Shown here one piece after another: positions 22,919 through 33,837 of a stretch of DNA of 64,000 nucleotides. The translations under genes were made by a program, and so were the position numbers. Within the stretch, counting starts at the first letter, position 1; the number at the start of each line of letters is the position of its first letter. This stretch comes from Tenrec ecaudatus. Lineage: Eukaryota > Chordata > Mammalia > Afrosoricida > Tenrecidae. The notes beneath the pieces were generated by a model that saw nothing but the letters and a program-made list of their open reading frames with translations, had not been told where the DNA came from and did no database searches. The stretch lies in contig NC_134542.1 of NCBI RefSeq assembly GCF_050624435.1, positions 14,196,997 through 14,260,996 of the forward strand. Direction: 5' to 3'.

Positions 22919-23076
22919 CCACTTTCATGACTCGTTGTTTAAGGTTTGGTGGTGAAAAGGGGCTATTTGTCTGTTAAGGGGATCGGTGTGGCTCCCTCAC
23001 TAAGGATAAGTAGCTATATTCTCTGCCACTTACTAGAGGAAAATCAAAGAGGGTGGACGCTAGCATACTGATACTT

Positions 23077-25455
23077 TTTAAAAATCATTTTATTGGGGGC
23101 TCGTACGACTCATCACAATCCATACAACCATCCATTGTGTCAAACACGTTTGTATATTTATTGCCATCATCATTTTCAAACCATTTTCTTTCTACTTGAG
23201 TCCTTTGTATCAGCTTCTCATTTATTTCCCCTCCCTCCATTCCCCACCTCCCTCCCTCGTGAACCCTTGATAATTTATAAATTATTATTTTTCATGTCTT
23301 AAACTGACCGATGTCTCCCTTTACCCACTTATCTGTTGTCCATCCCCCTGGGAGGGGGTTTTAGATAGATCATTGTGATCTGTTCCCCTTTCTCCCCCCA
23401 ACTTCGCTTTACCCTCCTGGTATGGCTACTCTCAATATTGGTCCTGAAGGGGTTATCTGTCCTGGATTCCCTGTATTTCCGGCTCTTATCTGTACCCGTC
23501 CATGTACACACACTGGTCTAGCCAGATTTGTAGGGTAGAATTTGGGTCATGATAACATGGGGAGGGGGTTCAGGGGAGGAAGCATTAAAGAACTAGAGAA
23601 AAGTTGTGTGTTTCATCAGTGCTCTACTGCATCCTGACTGGCTTGTCTCTTCCTTGTGACCCTTCTATTAGGAGATGTCCAGTTGCCTACAGATGGGTTT
23701 TGGGTCTCCACTCCGCAATCCCCCTCATTCACAATGATATGATTTTTTGTTCTGGGTCTTTGATGCCTGATCACTGATCCTATCGACACCTAATGATCAC
23801 ACAGGCTGGTGTGTTTTTTCCATGTGGGCTTTTTTGCTTCCAGATAGATGGATGCCTATTTATTTTCAAGCCTTTAAGACCCCAGATGCTATATATTTTG
23901 ATAGCTAGGCACCGTCAGCTCTCTTCACCACATTTGCTTTGTCTTCAGCGATCTTGTCGGGAAGGTGAGCATCATGGAATGCCAGGTTATTAGAACAAAG
24001 TTGTTTGAGCTGGGCCCAGACCAAGGCAGCCCCTTGTACCAGCTTCTTGAAAAGACAAATGACCTGGCTTCAAAGCACCTGCCTTCAGTGTTTCACAGAG
24101 CTTACCTCCCTGGACCGAACACAGTACCCCTCTCCCTAACATTGTTTCCTAGGAACCACATGATTTACTAACAAGATGTCACCTGTCCCAAAACTTGCAA
24201 TCACAGCACAAAGAACTTCCCTTCCCCTTACCGGCTCATATGCCTTTAAGCTCACACCCTATATAAGTTCCACTGCCTCACTTCCAGGTGCGACTTCCCT
24301 GACCTAACCCCTTGGGTCACGGAACCCACCTGGGGACTCAATATGCCCCCATCTCTTTCTCTGCCCTCCCTTTCTGCCCGGGACTTCTTTCCCTGCCTCA
24401 ATTAAATCTCAACTTCATATTCTGGGCTAAATTCTATCTCTGTTCCGCACCTCCATCTCTAACCTTTCAAAAGTGTTCTTGCGTTATGAGAGTTCTTGAG
24501 TAGAGGCCCAATGTCCATATGCTACCTTGATACTTAACATATAAATATATATACATAGATCTATTTCCCTATCATTATATTTAAGTATATTTACATATGT
24601 ACATGCCTGTATTTAAACCTCTATAAATGCCCTTTGCCTCCTAGTTCTTTCCTTTATTTCCCTTTACTTTCCTCCTGTCCCACTGTCATGTTCAGCCTTC
24701 ATTTGGGTTTCAGTAATTCCTCTTGGTTACATTGCCCTTCATCAAGCAGAGGACAACACTGACACTACAGCTCAGGGAGAGGGACATGTCTGGAGAGCAC
24801 TCAGAGTACGCAGGAGAAAATGAAGGGGGAGGGAGAGAGAGTGGAGCACAACCTGGCCCACCAAGCCCCAAGGAGGACAATGTTCCTGCTTAGAGCCCCC
24901 AATGCACAGAGAGGACCATAGGACTGGCCCCACCACAAGACACGGTGTCCCTCACTGAACCATAGTGCTATGGGGACAACATTGGAGACACAGTGTGGGA
25001 ATTGTGCCCTATCAGACCCCACCACACCGAGGCAAAACACTAAAGGAGTGTAACAGAACAACAAGGGGAGAAGAGCAATGAAATGCCCTAGGAATACCAA
25101 AAATAGACTGTGGGACCAGGACATGGCACCCCATCAGACTCGACCAGAAAACATTTGTAAAAGTCAACAGATCTTGGACTATTTATAGGCTTTATTTGGT
25201 CACTGGTTTGTTGTTGTTGTTTTATTTTATTTGTTGCTTTGCTTTGCTCCGTCTTATTTTTGTGCATATCAGCTCTGCATGTCTATCTAGATAAGATAGA
25301 AAGACTAAACAATCTGGAGGGGAAAACAACAGGACCGATGGTTCTGGGGGGTCATGGGAGAGGAGAAAGCGGTGGAAAGGAAGTGGGGACAAGGAAACAA
25401 CACGTGATCTAAAATCAATGGTGAGGAGGTGTAGGAGGCTTGGTAGGGCTGAATC
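23077..25455 (-). mobile_element. L1 3' UTR insertion with 5' inversion, holding a solo LTR
   Basis: Antisense L1 3' UTR runs from TCATTTTATTGGGGGCTCGT to about 24745. From about 24750 to 25455 the sequence is sense L1 3' UTR (CCTGGCCCACCAAGCCCC, GAGACACAGTGTGGGAATTG, ATCTAGATAAGATAG), comparable with 52290-52870. This inverted arrangement is typical of twin priming. A 9-bp duplication CTGATACTT (23068-23076 and 25456-25464) flanks the whole unit. The solo LTR at 24002-24469 interrupts the antisense part. Confidence 0.88.
24002..24469 (+). mobile_element. Solo LTR, 468 bp, inside L1
   Basis: Begins TGTTTGAGCTGG and ends CCTTTCA, the TG...CA termini of integrated LTRs, with a 5-bp duplication AAAGT on each side (23997-24001 and 24470-24474). 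Removing it restores the L1 reading AGAACAAAGTGTTCTTG. A TATATAAG box lies at about 24260 and an ATTAAA signal at 24401, spaced as U3-R-U5 would be. No viral genes are present. The 5-bp duplication fits ERVL or some other ERV classes; I do not recognise the family. Confidence 0.88.
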
Positions 25456-25484
25456 CTGATACTTGACTTCCAATCTACTCTCTA

Positions 25485-25760
25485 TCTTTGTTGTTAGCTG
25501 CCACCAAGTCAGTCTCCAATTCATAACAACCCCGTGAACAATGTAGCCAAACACTGCCCTGTCCTGTGCACTCCCCATGGTGGGGTATAGATTGGAGTGT
25601 TGTGACCCCTAAGTTTGTCATTGGTTTTCAAAAGTAGATCATCAACTCTTTCTTCTTAGTCCATCTTAGTCCGGAAGCTTTTCTGAAATACGTTCCATCA
25701 ATCACATGCTATCCTCCACTCGTAGGCAGGTGGTAGCAGGGTACTAACGTGTTCTATGTG
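25485..25760 (-). repeat. AfroSINE-type repeat, antisense
   Basis: Starts with antisense tail TTGTTGTTAGCTGCCACCAAG and AATTCATAACAACCCCGTG, then CTTAGTCCATCTTAGTCCGG of the second tail module. The head is not clear. Confidence 0.65.
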
Positions 25761-25764
25761 GAAG

Positions 25765-26104
25765 GCAAGAATTCTGCCACAGAACCTCGACTGACTCATA
25801 CCTGGCTTTTAGAGTTGACCCAATGCACCCTCCTTTGAGAACATTACTAATTTTGTGACTCTTCTCCCAGTCAATTGGTGACCTGTTTCCTTTATAGCAA
25901 CACAAGTTTTTCTCACAATATATATATAAATGCACATTACATCTACAAATAGTTACGACACTCTAAACAATGACCCATATATTTATAATATATTGTACCA
26001 GCTACATTTCACACATCCATTAGCAAGTATGTATAAATCTCTTGATGGTCAGATCAAATATTTATTCTTCTGCTCAAATCACTGGCGTTCCAAATGGAGC
26101 AAAA
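25765..26104. other. Unassigned, AT-rich
   Basis: No repeat family or exon recognised. Confidence 0.4.
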
Positions 26105-26315
26105 AGAAATGAAGCTATGGTCTTTGGCAGGGGAGGCCAATCCCTGGTAGAGTGATGGGACAGTGAGAAGGAGGAAGACCTTTGATATGCTGGTCTGGCA
26201 CAGTGGCCACATCGGTGGCCTCAGACATAAGAACCGTTGTGAGGATAGCACCAGACCGGGCAGTTTCATTCTGTTGTACGTAGTTGGCACTGACTCAGTG
26301 GCACCAAACAACAGC
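26105..26315 (+). mobile_element. RTE LINE 3' end
   Basis: GTGAGAAGGAGGAAGACC corresponds to the basic RxRGRP-like stretch. It is followed by GGTCTGGCACAGTGGCCAC, CCAGACCGGGCAGTTTCATT, CTGTTGTACGTAGTTGG and a CAACAGCAGC tail. Diverged. Confidence 0.65.
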
Positions 26316-26319
26316 AGCC

Positions 26320-27544
26320 ATGTCTGGCATTCCTTTGATGGATATGAACCAGGACTTGCTCCCTGAGGAGTCAGCAGCAAAGGGCTAGGAGTGGCGATCG
26401 ATGTGGTGTCAGGGAGTACACAAGCCTCCAAATCTCCCTGTTTAGTTTGGATGGAACCTGCCTTCTGACCCGCACTTAGGAAACCTGAATACCAGATCCA
26501 AATTTCTCAGAGGCTTCTTTCTCTGCCTGGGTTCCGAGCTACTCTTTCAATCGAGTAACTAACTCCCAGACAAAACTGCAAGCCAAACGTTCCCCAAATG
26601 GTGACTCCCTTGGACCCATGGCATCGTTCCCTCTACTATATCTTTTCTCTTTTCCAACAGCTTCTTTAACAGAGGCTGAAGGCTAAAATATTTTTGTTTG
26701 TTTAAGAGCAAAATAAACCACGTGTTATTTATTTCATTTCACTTCTGGACACTCATACTTTAGGGGTAATTTTGTTGTTGTTCGCTGCGAGTTTTTGTTA
26801 TTGTTTATATAATGAAACCCAGGCTGAAGACAGAGTGGTGTCCCCAAGGCACTGTCTCCAGGCTCTGGAATTTTCCTTCAGCCCTAGCCAGCCACACCCT
26901 CAGCTTCCTGTGGACCCAGGCCAGAGAGCCCCCACAGCTGGAAGAGTACTTGACTCACATAATAGCCTCCTGATTGAAGAAGATCCCCACTTGGCTTTCC
27001 TGAGAACCATTAATACCCCAGTTCCCATACTTCTCCCCAACCACTCTCAGACCCCCTGGTGGTCTAGGAAAGTGTTTCCTACCTTTATTTCCAAACACTT
27101 CATAATTTAAATAGATCATTTTTCTAGGGAGGTGCAATTCACGTCTTTGGAAATCAAAAGCTTCTGGGAATAATCTACAAAAAGAAAGCTCTTGAGACAT
27201 ATTTATCTTACTTTCCTCTGGTATTTATTTTTATTTTTCCCTTAAAGTACGAGATGTTTTCACCAACACAGAATATCCTTAGAGATCAGGGATTTCTTTG
27301 GATTTAAATGAAGCCCCTAATGGATGCTGATGATAAACTCACCTGATTACTAATGAGTTTGAGTCCAACCTTGCCTCTAAAGACACAATTGACGATCGAC
27401 GTCTGAGAAAGGATATCAGCCATGGAAAACCCTGTGGAACACAGTTCCTACAGTGAACCTAAGAGATCGCCATGAGTCACAGTCCGTTCAGCAGCAGCTG
27501 GGTGTGGGTTTCAATACGCTGTAATTCAGGTCCCCAGACACAGG
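26320..27544. other. Unassigned, no gene seen
   Basis: No repeat or exon recognised. Frames at 26054-26431 (minus) and 26772-27110 (plus) have no recognisable domain. Confidence 0.4.
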
Positions 27545-27625
27545 ACTTTTTGTTTTATTTCCTGATGTATCCCAAGTGCTTAGCATTTAATAGGCACTCA
27601 ATGACAATTTAACTGAACGGAAGAA
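27545..27625 (+). repeat. MIR or L2 3' end fragment
   Basis: CCAAGTGCTTAGCATTTAATAG then GGCACTCAATGACAATTTAAC resemble the common end of ancient mammalian repeats (…TAGCACATAGTAGGCACTCAATAAA…). Short and diverged. Confidence 0.4.
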
Positions 27626-27934
27626 AAGTCTCCTTATTTAAGAACCATTCTTGTAGATGAGGAAATATATGAGTCATTGACATAGTTCATTAAGCATAAA
27701 CATTTAAATGGTCTAATCTATACCCCAGACGCATGCCAAGAAATAAAGCTTTCTTTTCCATCTGGAGTTCCATTATGAACCTAGGTTATTTTAAAATCGA
27801 TCTCCTTTTTTTTATTTTACTGAATTTCAAGTAATCAAGATAACCCTACAAACAAAGATCAACCCACAAGAATTCAAAAGCAAGGATACCGATCTTCAGT
27901 CTGAGCATTAAATTCTCTCTGTTGTATGCTCCTC

Positions 27935-28885
27935 AGGTTTGCCTGACCCCAGCCAGGTTATTTTCACTTGCCTCCGCTGCATGGGAAAGGTAGACATTAA
28001 ATAAGGAACACTAAAAGAGAATCCATGCATTTGAATGATGTGCTGGCAAAGAATGTGGAAAGTACCGTGGATTGGCAAAAGAACAAGCAAATTCATCTTG
28101 GAAGGAGTACAGCCAGATGCTCCTGAGAGGCAAAGATGGCAAGACTTCATCTCCTGTACTTTGGACGTGTTGTCTGGGGCTACCAGTCACTGGCGAAGGA
28201 CATGCTTGGTAAAGTACTGGGGTAGTGAAAAAGACTCAGAAGATAGACTGACACGGTGTGGTAGTTACATAATCTGTTGTCAATTTGAGACTTTAGAGTG
28301 AAGGGTGGAATTTAGCCTGTAATCAGGTCGCAGCTTGATGACGTCCTTTGGAGGCACTAAGGAGATAAATAGCTCACTGGAGGTGGGACACATGCTGACT
28401 CCCTGGGACACATTGTAGCTGACAAGACACATGGAGTTATGCTAGTGCCCCGAGCTGGGAGAGTCACGTGGAGACCCCTGCCAGCACTGAGATGCTTACA
28501 ATACCACTGGATCCACAAGACTTCCCACCCACTGGCCTGTGATCTTCCTGCATTAGGAATCATTGCATGTGTTTTGTGAGTCTGAATAGGAATTTATAGA
28601 TTGGTGTTGGACATATGGGTTGATATCTGACTTATGGATGTGATCTGGACTGGGCTGGGCTGGTTTCTTAATGTACATTTACTGTTTGTGTAAAGCTCTT
28701 TCGTATGCACATACGAGTGTCTATGAATTTGTTTCTCTACTCAGACTAGCACACCGGGTGGCTGCACCCAAGGGCTCACACATAAGAACCATGAAGAGGA
28801 TGGCACAGGACCCAGTGGTGTTTCATTCTGTTGTACACAGGGTCGCTATGAGCCGGAACCGACTTGACAACACCTAATATCAACT
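27935..28885 (+). mobile_element. RTE LINE 3' half, split by LTR A
   Basis: Left part to 28256: CCCCAGCCAGGTTATTTTC, AAATAAGGAACACTAAAAG, a frame reading KRTSKFILEGVQPDAPER, and GGACATGCTTGGTAAAG. Right part from 28754: GGTGGCTGCACC, ATGAAGAGGATGGCACAGG, then a frame reading QDPVVFHSVVHRVAMSRNRL, the conserved RTE C-terminus, and a short CACCTAATATCAAC tail. The LTR sits in the GATTGACAC|GTGGCTGC motif. Confidence 0.85.
28257..28753 (+). mobile_element. LTR family A copy 2, inside RTE
   Basis: TGTGGTAGTTACATAATCTG to CAGACTAGCACA, 497 bp, with GATAAATAGCTCACTGG as a TATA-like block. Flanks CACGG and CCGGG could be a decayed 5-bp duplication. This copy lacks the ~100-bp insert seen at 55031 and 61591. 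Confidence 0.82.
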
Positions 28886-29581
28886 GCTCCTACCTCCAAT
28901 ATCCCAGAAGGGTTTCTAAGAACAAGCAACTGTTCAAAGAGGGGTGTAGCTCGTTGGTTGTGCGATTAAGGGTAGAAGTGAGACGCTCCGATATTTACCT
29001 GCTGGTGCAGTCTTTGAGACAGCAACTTCCACAACAAGAGCTGGAAATGTCTTGACTCATCATTCCATTTTAAAGAAAAGATCTGTCCTTACTGCAGGTG
29101 TAAACTCCAGTCTGATGAGCACCTGGTCCTTGGGGAACGTGCCATTTAATATATAGACTATCTTCTTACCTTATTCCCCCATTCATCCCAGTGACTGGCT
29201 CTGGCCTTCGGTGATCCCCAGACTTTTCCATTTTTCAACCTCTCCTGTGATTCTTCACAGCAGAGCATCCTGCTTTTTGATGCCGCCTTATCTGTACCTC
29301 TTCCTGACCACAGTTTTCTCCACTTGGATCGTTCACTACACCTGCATCCACATTCCATTGTTCTACATGTTGATTGAAACCTGGACTTGACTAGGGATCC
29401 TCCCTTTCCTTTGTTCACTATGAGTGTGTGCTTTCAGTATGGTTCCCGAGTACTGTGAATGGTCTGTGTGCCCCGCTGCAAGCTGAAAGGGAGGAGGTTT
29501 GAGTGCATCCAGTGACTCCTTGAGAGGAAAGCTTGGGAATTTCTTCCTTAAGACTGAAAAGAAAAACAAAACCAACAACAA
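28886..29581. other. Unassigned, no gene seen
   Basis: A weak SINE-head-like GGTGTAGCTCGTTGGTTGTG near 28946 is the only hint of structure. Confidence 0.35.
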
Positions 29582-29765
29582 ACCCACAAGCCAGTTGCTG
29601 TTGCATCAATTCTAATGCATGGTGACCCCATGTACTACAGACCTTGCTATAACCTTTAGGAAGAGGATTGCCAGGCCTTTCCTCCGAGGCATCCCTAGGT
29701 GAGTTTGAGTCCCCAACCTCTGGATTTTCCACTGAGTGCTTAGCCATTGGCGCCACAGAGGGATT
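29582..29765 (-). repeat. AfroSINE, antisense
   Basis: CCAGTTGCTGTTGCATCAATTC (antisense tail), GGTGACCCCATGTAC, then CCAGGCCTTTCCTCCGAGGC and TTAGCCATTGGCGCCAC (antisense head). Confidence 0.7.
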
Positions 29766-29769
29766 CCCT

Positions 29770-29950
29770 CGGGAAAAGAGTTGCTGCTGTTGCTCTCAGC
29801 TCCAGGTAGACTCACAGTGACCCTGTGTGATGGAGGAGAGCTGCCGCAAGATTTTCTAGGAAGGAGCCGGTAACTCAACAGTGAAGTAGTTTGCTGGTAA
29901 CCAAAAGGTTGGCAGTTTGAACCCACCCAGAATTTCCAGGGAAGAGATGA
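29770..29950. repeat. Two abutting AfroSINE fragments
   Basis: 29775-29865 is an antisense tail (TTGCTGCTGTTGCTCTCAG, CACAGTGACCCTGTGTG). 29866-29950 is a sense head (GGAGCCGGTAACTCAACAG, GCTGGTAACCAAAAGGTTGG, AGTTTGAACCCACC). Confidence 0.65.
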
Positions 29951-30244
29951 TCCAGTGTTCTGCTCTGATATAGATTATAGCCTAAGACATAGACTCCCAG
30001 ATTTACCTGGCACCCCCCAGAAATTCAAAACTTCTGTACTATGATCCATCATCCAGAATAAAGTTTATAGCCCCCCTGAATCATACCAGTGCCCCCCACG
30101 GAGCAGTAGGACGTACACCAGGAAACACTGGGCCAGGAAAATTGCTGGGACAGTTCTACTGTGTCATGTGGGGCGCCTTGGTGTCACAAGGAATTCAGCA
30201 GCACACAACAGCAATAGCCATCTTCATGAGAGCGGACCATCGGG

Positions 30245-30330
30245 TCACCTGAGAAGCTACCGGGTAGGTTCAAACCCCAGCTGTGTTGGTTCTCAGCCGA
30301 GCGCTGAAACACTGACCCACCAGGGCTCCT
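30245..30330 (-). repeat. AfroSINE head, antisense
   Basis: GGTAGGTTCAAACCCCAGC, TTCTCAGCCGAGCGCTG and CACCAGGGCTCC are the antisense head. Confidence 0.65.
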
Positions 30331-30644
30331 TTCCACGAGATGCCCAACATTGGAAACCCCCTGGAATGCAGTTCCATCCTGCAACTCTTGGGATGCCCAG
30401 GGGGCACAATGGACTCGAAGGCAACCAGTATTATTTATTATTATTATTAATTATTCCCTTCAAATAATTCTGGAGCACATGTCATCATGGTTTCTTTCCA
30501 TGACATTTTTGAAACACCTTTGTACATTTCAGGGAGTCTCGGGTGAGAGAGGAGAGATGGGCACACCAGTCTAGCTCTCCTTCTTGAACTGGAAGTTATT
30601 GAAAAGTTAATAAGTCCAGTTATCACGGAGTCTCTCTGGACCGT

Positions 30645-30775
30645 TGGAAACCCTCTGTGGGTCAAAGCAGAATGGTCCACCGTAATGTTGACCTTTCTCC
30701 CAAGGTGCCTCTGGGTAGAATCTAATTGTCAACCTTTCAGCTTGCAGTCAAATACTTAGCCATTGGAACTCCCCA
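30645..30775 (-). repeat. AfroSINE, antisense
   Basis: GGAAACCCTCTGTGGGTCAAAG, CTTTCTCCCAAGGTGCC, AACCTTTCAGCTTGCAGTC and TTAGCCATTGGAACTCCCC follow the SINE body and head in antisense. Confidence 0.6.
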
Positions 30776-30779
30776 TGGA

Positions 30780-31196
30780 TTCCTGGACGTTCCCTGCTGA
30801 TTGTAAGTGTCCTTGGTTACCGATTTGATCACGGACACAGCCTATACATTGTATATAAGAGGACATGCCTGTTCTACTACGGGATCAAAGGAAAGTATTA
30901 TGTGTTTGCAAAATGTCTTGACAAAGAAAAAAATAGAACGAAAAATGCCAGAGTGTTAGAGTTTCCTTTAGATTTTCAGTCCTTTGCCATCTGCAATACA
31001 GATAGTTCACCACATAACCTGGGGCACAGTGGAGGTTTCTCAGAAAATTAAGATTCTTTCCGTTGAAACCCATTTCAATGCCAAACAATATTTCTAAAGG
31101 TCAAGCAAAGTTGTTCAAAGAAGGATTACTTTTTGAATCACCCTTATTTTCTTTTAAAATGGCAGAAATCCTATGAGATATTATAATACATGAGAT
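30780..31196. other. Unassigned, no gene seen
   Basis: No repeat or exon recognised. Confidence 0.4.
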
Positions 31197-31206
31197 CATG
31201 CCAGGC

Positions 31207-31749
31207 TTTGTTACTTTAATAAATTATTTTATTGGGGGCTTTTAAAGCTCTTCTAATAATCCACACATCAATTGCATCAAGCACATTTGTACATATGTTG
31301 CCGTCATCATTTCCAAAACATTTTCTTTCTATTTGAGTCCTTGGTATCAGCTCTTCTTTTTTCCCCCTCCCTCCCCCAGCCCCCACTTTTGTGAACACTT
31401 GATAATTCATAAATTATTTTTATTCTCATATTTTACACCGTCTGCTGTCTCCCTTCACCCACGTTTCTGTTGTTCATCCCCCTGATGGAGCGAAGGGGGG
31501 GGGGTTGTTGTATGTCGATCATTGTGATCAGTTCCTCTTTTCTCTCCCATCTGTCCCACCTTCCTCTTCCCCTCGTGGTGTTACTGCTCTCATTCTTGGT
31601 CCTGATGGGGTTATCTGTCCTGGATTCTGTGTGTCGAGAGCTCTTATCTGTATCAGTGTGCATGCTTTGGTCCAGCCAGATATTTAAGATAGAACTGGGG
31701 TAGCATTAAAGAAATAGAGTAATGTTGTGTGTTTCGACGTAGCACCCTG
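31207..31749 (-). mobile_element. 5'-truncated L1 (3' UTR only)
   Basis: Antisense terminus ATTATTTTATTGGGGGCTTT, the TTGAGTCCTTGGTATCAG block and CTGGATTCTGTGTGTCGAG. A 10-bp duplication CATGCCAGGC flanks it (31197-31206 and 31750-31759). Confidence 0.88.
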
Positions 31750-31944
31750 CATGCCAGGCATTTTTGTCACCTGTAAAAATACATATTCACTTATAAAAGG
31801 AGGGGGGGAAAGTACTTGCGAAATCTCAGCATCAATGTGCTCATTGAATACAATTGTTCTCTTCTGTTATCAGATGTATTATTGTTGGAGAAAAAATGTG
31901 ACGTTTCTGGAGCACCCTGACATCAGTGTCCTCACTAGATACAC

Positions 31945-32045
31945 CCAATCCAACTCAACCCATGACTGTTGAGTGAATTCCAACTCATGGCAGACCTAGA
32001 AGGCAGAGTAGAACAGGCCCATGGGGTTCCCAAGATTGTAAATCT
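31945..32045 (-). repeat. AfroSINE tail half, antisense
   Basis: GACTGTTGAGTGAATTCCAAC, TCATGGCAGACCTAGAAGG, AGAGTAGAACAGGCCCATGG are the antisense tail and body. Confidence 0.65.
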
Positions 32046-32049
32046 TTTT

Positions 32050-32300
32050 TAAATTTTTAACACTTTTTACTGACATACTTCGTATACCACACAATTCAAT
32101 AAAGTAAATATATTTAAGAGTTGTGCAATCATTACCAAAATCAGTTTTAGAACAGATCCTTCTCTCTGGTGCTCACTATTATTAGCTCCCCATTTCCCCA
32201 AGCCCCCTTGCCATAGGCCTAGGAAACAATTAGTCTAGTTACTGCCTCTGTACATTGATCTCTCCTGGATTTCATATAAAGAAAATCATACAAAACCACA
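32050..32300 (-). mobile_element. Older L1 3' UTR, antisense
   Basis: TTACTGACATACTTCGTATAC, CACACAATTCAATAAAG, GTGCAATCATTACCAAAATC, then the CTCCCCATTTCCCCAAGCCC and CCATAGGCCTAGGAAAC blocks match the 3' UTR of older placental L1 subfamilies. This is not the long-UTR L1 found elsewhere here. Confidence 0.65.
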
Positions 32301-32504
32301 GCAACAAAACAAAGACAGCACAGATAATCCTCAATCCAAAGTAAATCAGAAAAGAATAGAAACTAGAACACATTAGAAGTGGATGAAAAGAGAAAAATGA
32401 TGAGATGTTGCATGCTAACTGAACTAACTCTGACAGCTAAGCGATTCACATGCCTGCTCAGTGGTCAGAGGGGATTCTCCAGGGACTCTGAAAATGGGTT
32501 TGGG

Positions 32505-32652
32505 GGTTTTATTGTCGTCCACAGCCTTCTGCACACTGTACATCTTTATGGAAGCAAATCCCCACATTGTTCCCCATGGAGTGACTGGTGGATTCAAGTC
32601 ACTGACCCGGTTAGCCGGGGCGTGCTTAACAAGTGTACCACCAGGGCTCCCT
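32505..32652 (-). repeat. AfroSINE, antisense
   Basis: TTTATTGTCGTCCACAGCC (tail), ATCTTTATGGAAGCAAATCCC, GGTGGATTCAAGTCACTGACC and GTACCACCAGGGCTCCC (head). Confidence 0.75.
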
Positions 32653-32699
32653 TATCTTTCTGATAATGCCTTAGGCTGGGTGTAAATTAAAAGTAATGA

Positions 32700-33010
32700 A
32701 GATAATTAAGAGCAAGCAAATCTGCCTTGGCACAACCAGAATGCTCCTTAGATGTGAGGACGGCAAGACTTTGCCTTCCCTTCTTTGGGCATGCTATTGG
32801 AGACAAGCCCCCGGAAAAGGACATCATGTCTGATGAAGTCGAGGGAGGGACAGGAGGACTATCAAGGAGATGGATTGACACTGTGGCTGCAAAAATAACA
32901 ACAGTTGTGAGGACGTGTAGACCTGGGCAGTGTTTCCTTGTTCTGTTGAGCAGAGGGGTCGCTGTGAGTCGGAAGTGACTTGTTGATGCTCAGTAGCCAC
33001 AACCACAAGA
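32700..33010 (+). mobile_element. RTE LINE 3' end with readable C-terminus
   Basis: A frame at 32727-32978 (83 codons) reads AQPECSLDVRTARLCLPFFG, then GGLSRRWIDTVAAKITTVV and GQCFLVLLSRGVAVSR. This parallels the C-terminal FGH...RGRP..RWIDTVA...FRSVVHRVAMSR region of afrotherian RTE proteins. It is a fragment kept open by chance, not a gene. Confidence 0.85.
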
Positions 33011-33014
33011 CCAC

Positions 33015-33837
33015 CTGCCGTGTACTGGCATAGGGATTCTTGCCTGGCCACCGAGCCGTTAACCTGGAAACAACAGCAATGGACAATAAACATTCATATC
33101 AAAAACCAATGTTGTTATACTGGGATTGGATGGAGTGCAGAGTGTGTCCATGGGTAGAGGGTAAAGAATGCTGGAACTATGCATTTGAAAATCATTACAG
33201 TACCATAGGTTTTTATTCTAGGATTCACAAAAAATAACAATCACTCTTTGCATTGTAGATCAATGCTGGCTTCATTTGTAAGGCTGGGGAACTGGCAAAC
33301 AGAATATTTTAGAAAACGTGTGATAATCAGACATACGAATCCCAGTGGTTATATCTGTAATCTAATTCCCAGACTCCCAGGAGGTTATAATTCAGGATGG
33401 ATAGTTTAGCAGCTTTCAGTGAATTATTTTAAGTTATTCAAGTTTATAGAGATTTTCCCTAAGTATACGAGGATAAATAAAAATTATTGATTGGGTGGGG
33501 TTCAATTTATGCATGAATAGGTTTATTCAAAACAAAATATAGAGTAATATACTTATCGTAGACTTACAAAGGCAGTTTTCTTTTTTAAGGCCAAATCAAA
33601 ACACTGGCTTCTGAGAGAATCTGCCGGGCCAACTAAATTCAAGGTAGAGCTATCAACTCAGAAGGTTAAGATGACTATTTGCAGGGGGGCAGGAAAAGAG
33701 GTAATTTTGATATATTTTCTCAAAGGTTACAGGATGATCACTGAGGCTTATTGTGAAGAAGTTTTAAGAAAATTGAAAACTGGGTTGGTTAAAAAAACAC
33801 ACAAAACACACAAACAAAAAATTGCCAAAGTACGGTG
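33015..33837. other. Unassigned, no gene seen
   Basis: No repeat or exon recognised in this AT-rich interval. Confidence 0.4.

Noticed and set aside
9422..25464. The recurring ~400-800 bp unit as a new SINE or satellite
   Set aside because: Comparison with 49780-54021 shows every copy is the 3' end of one L1 family with variable 5' truncation.
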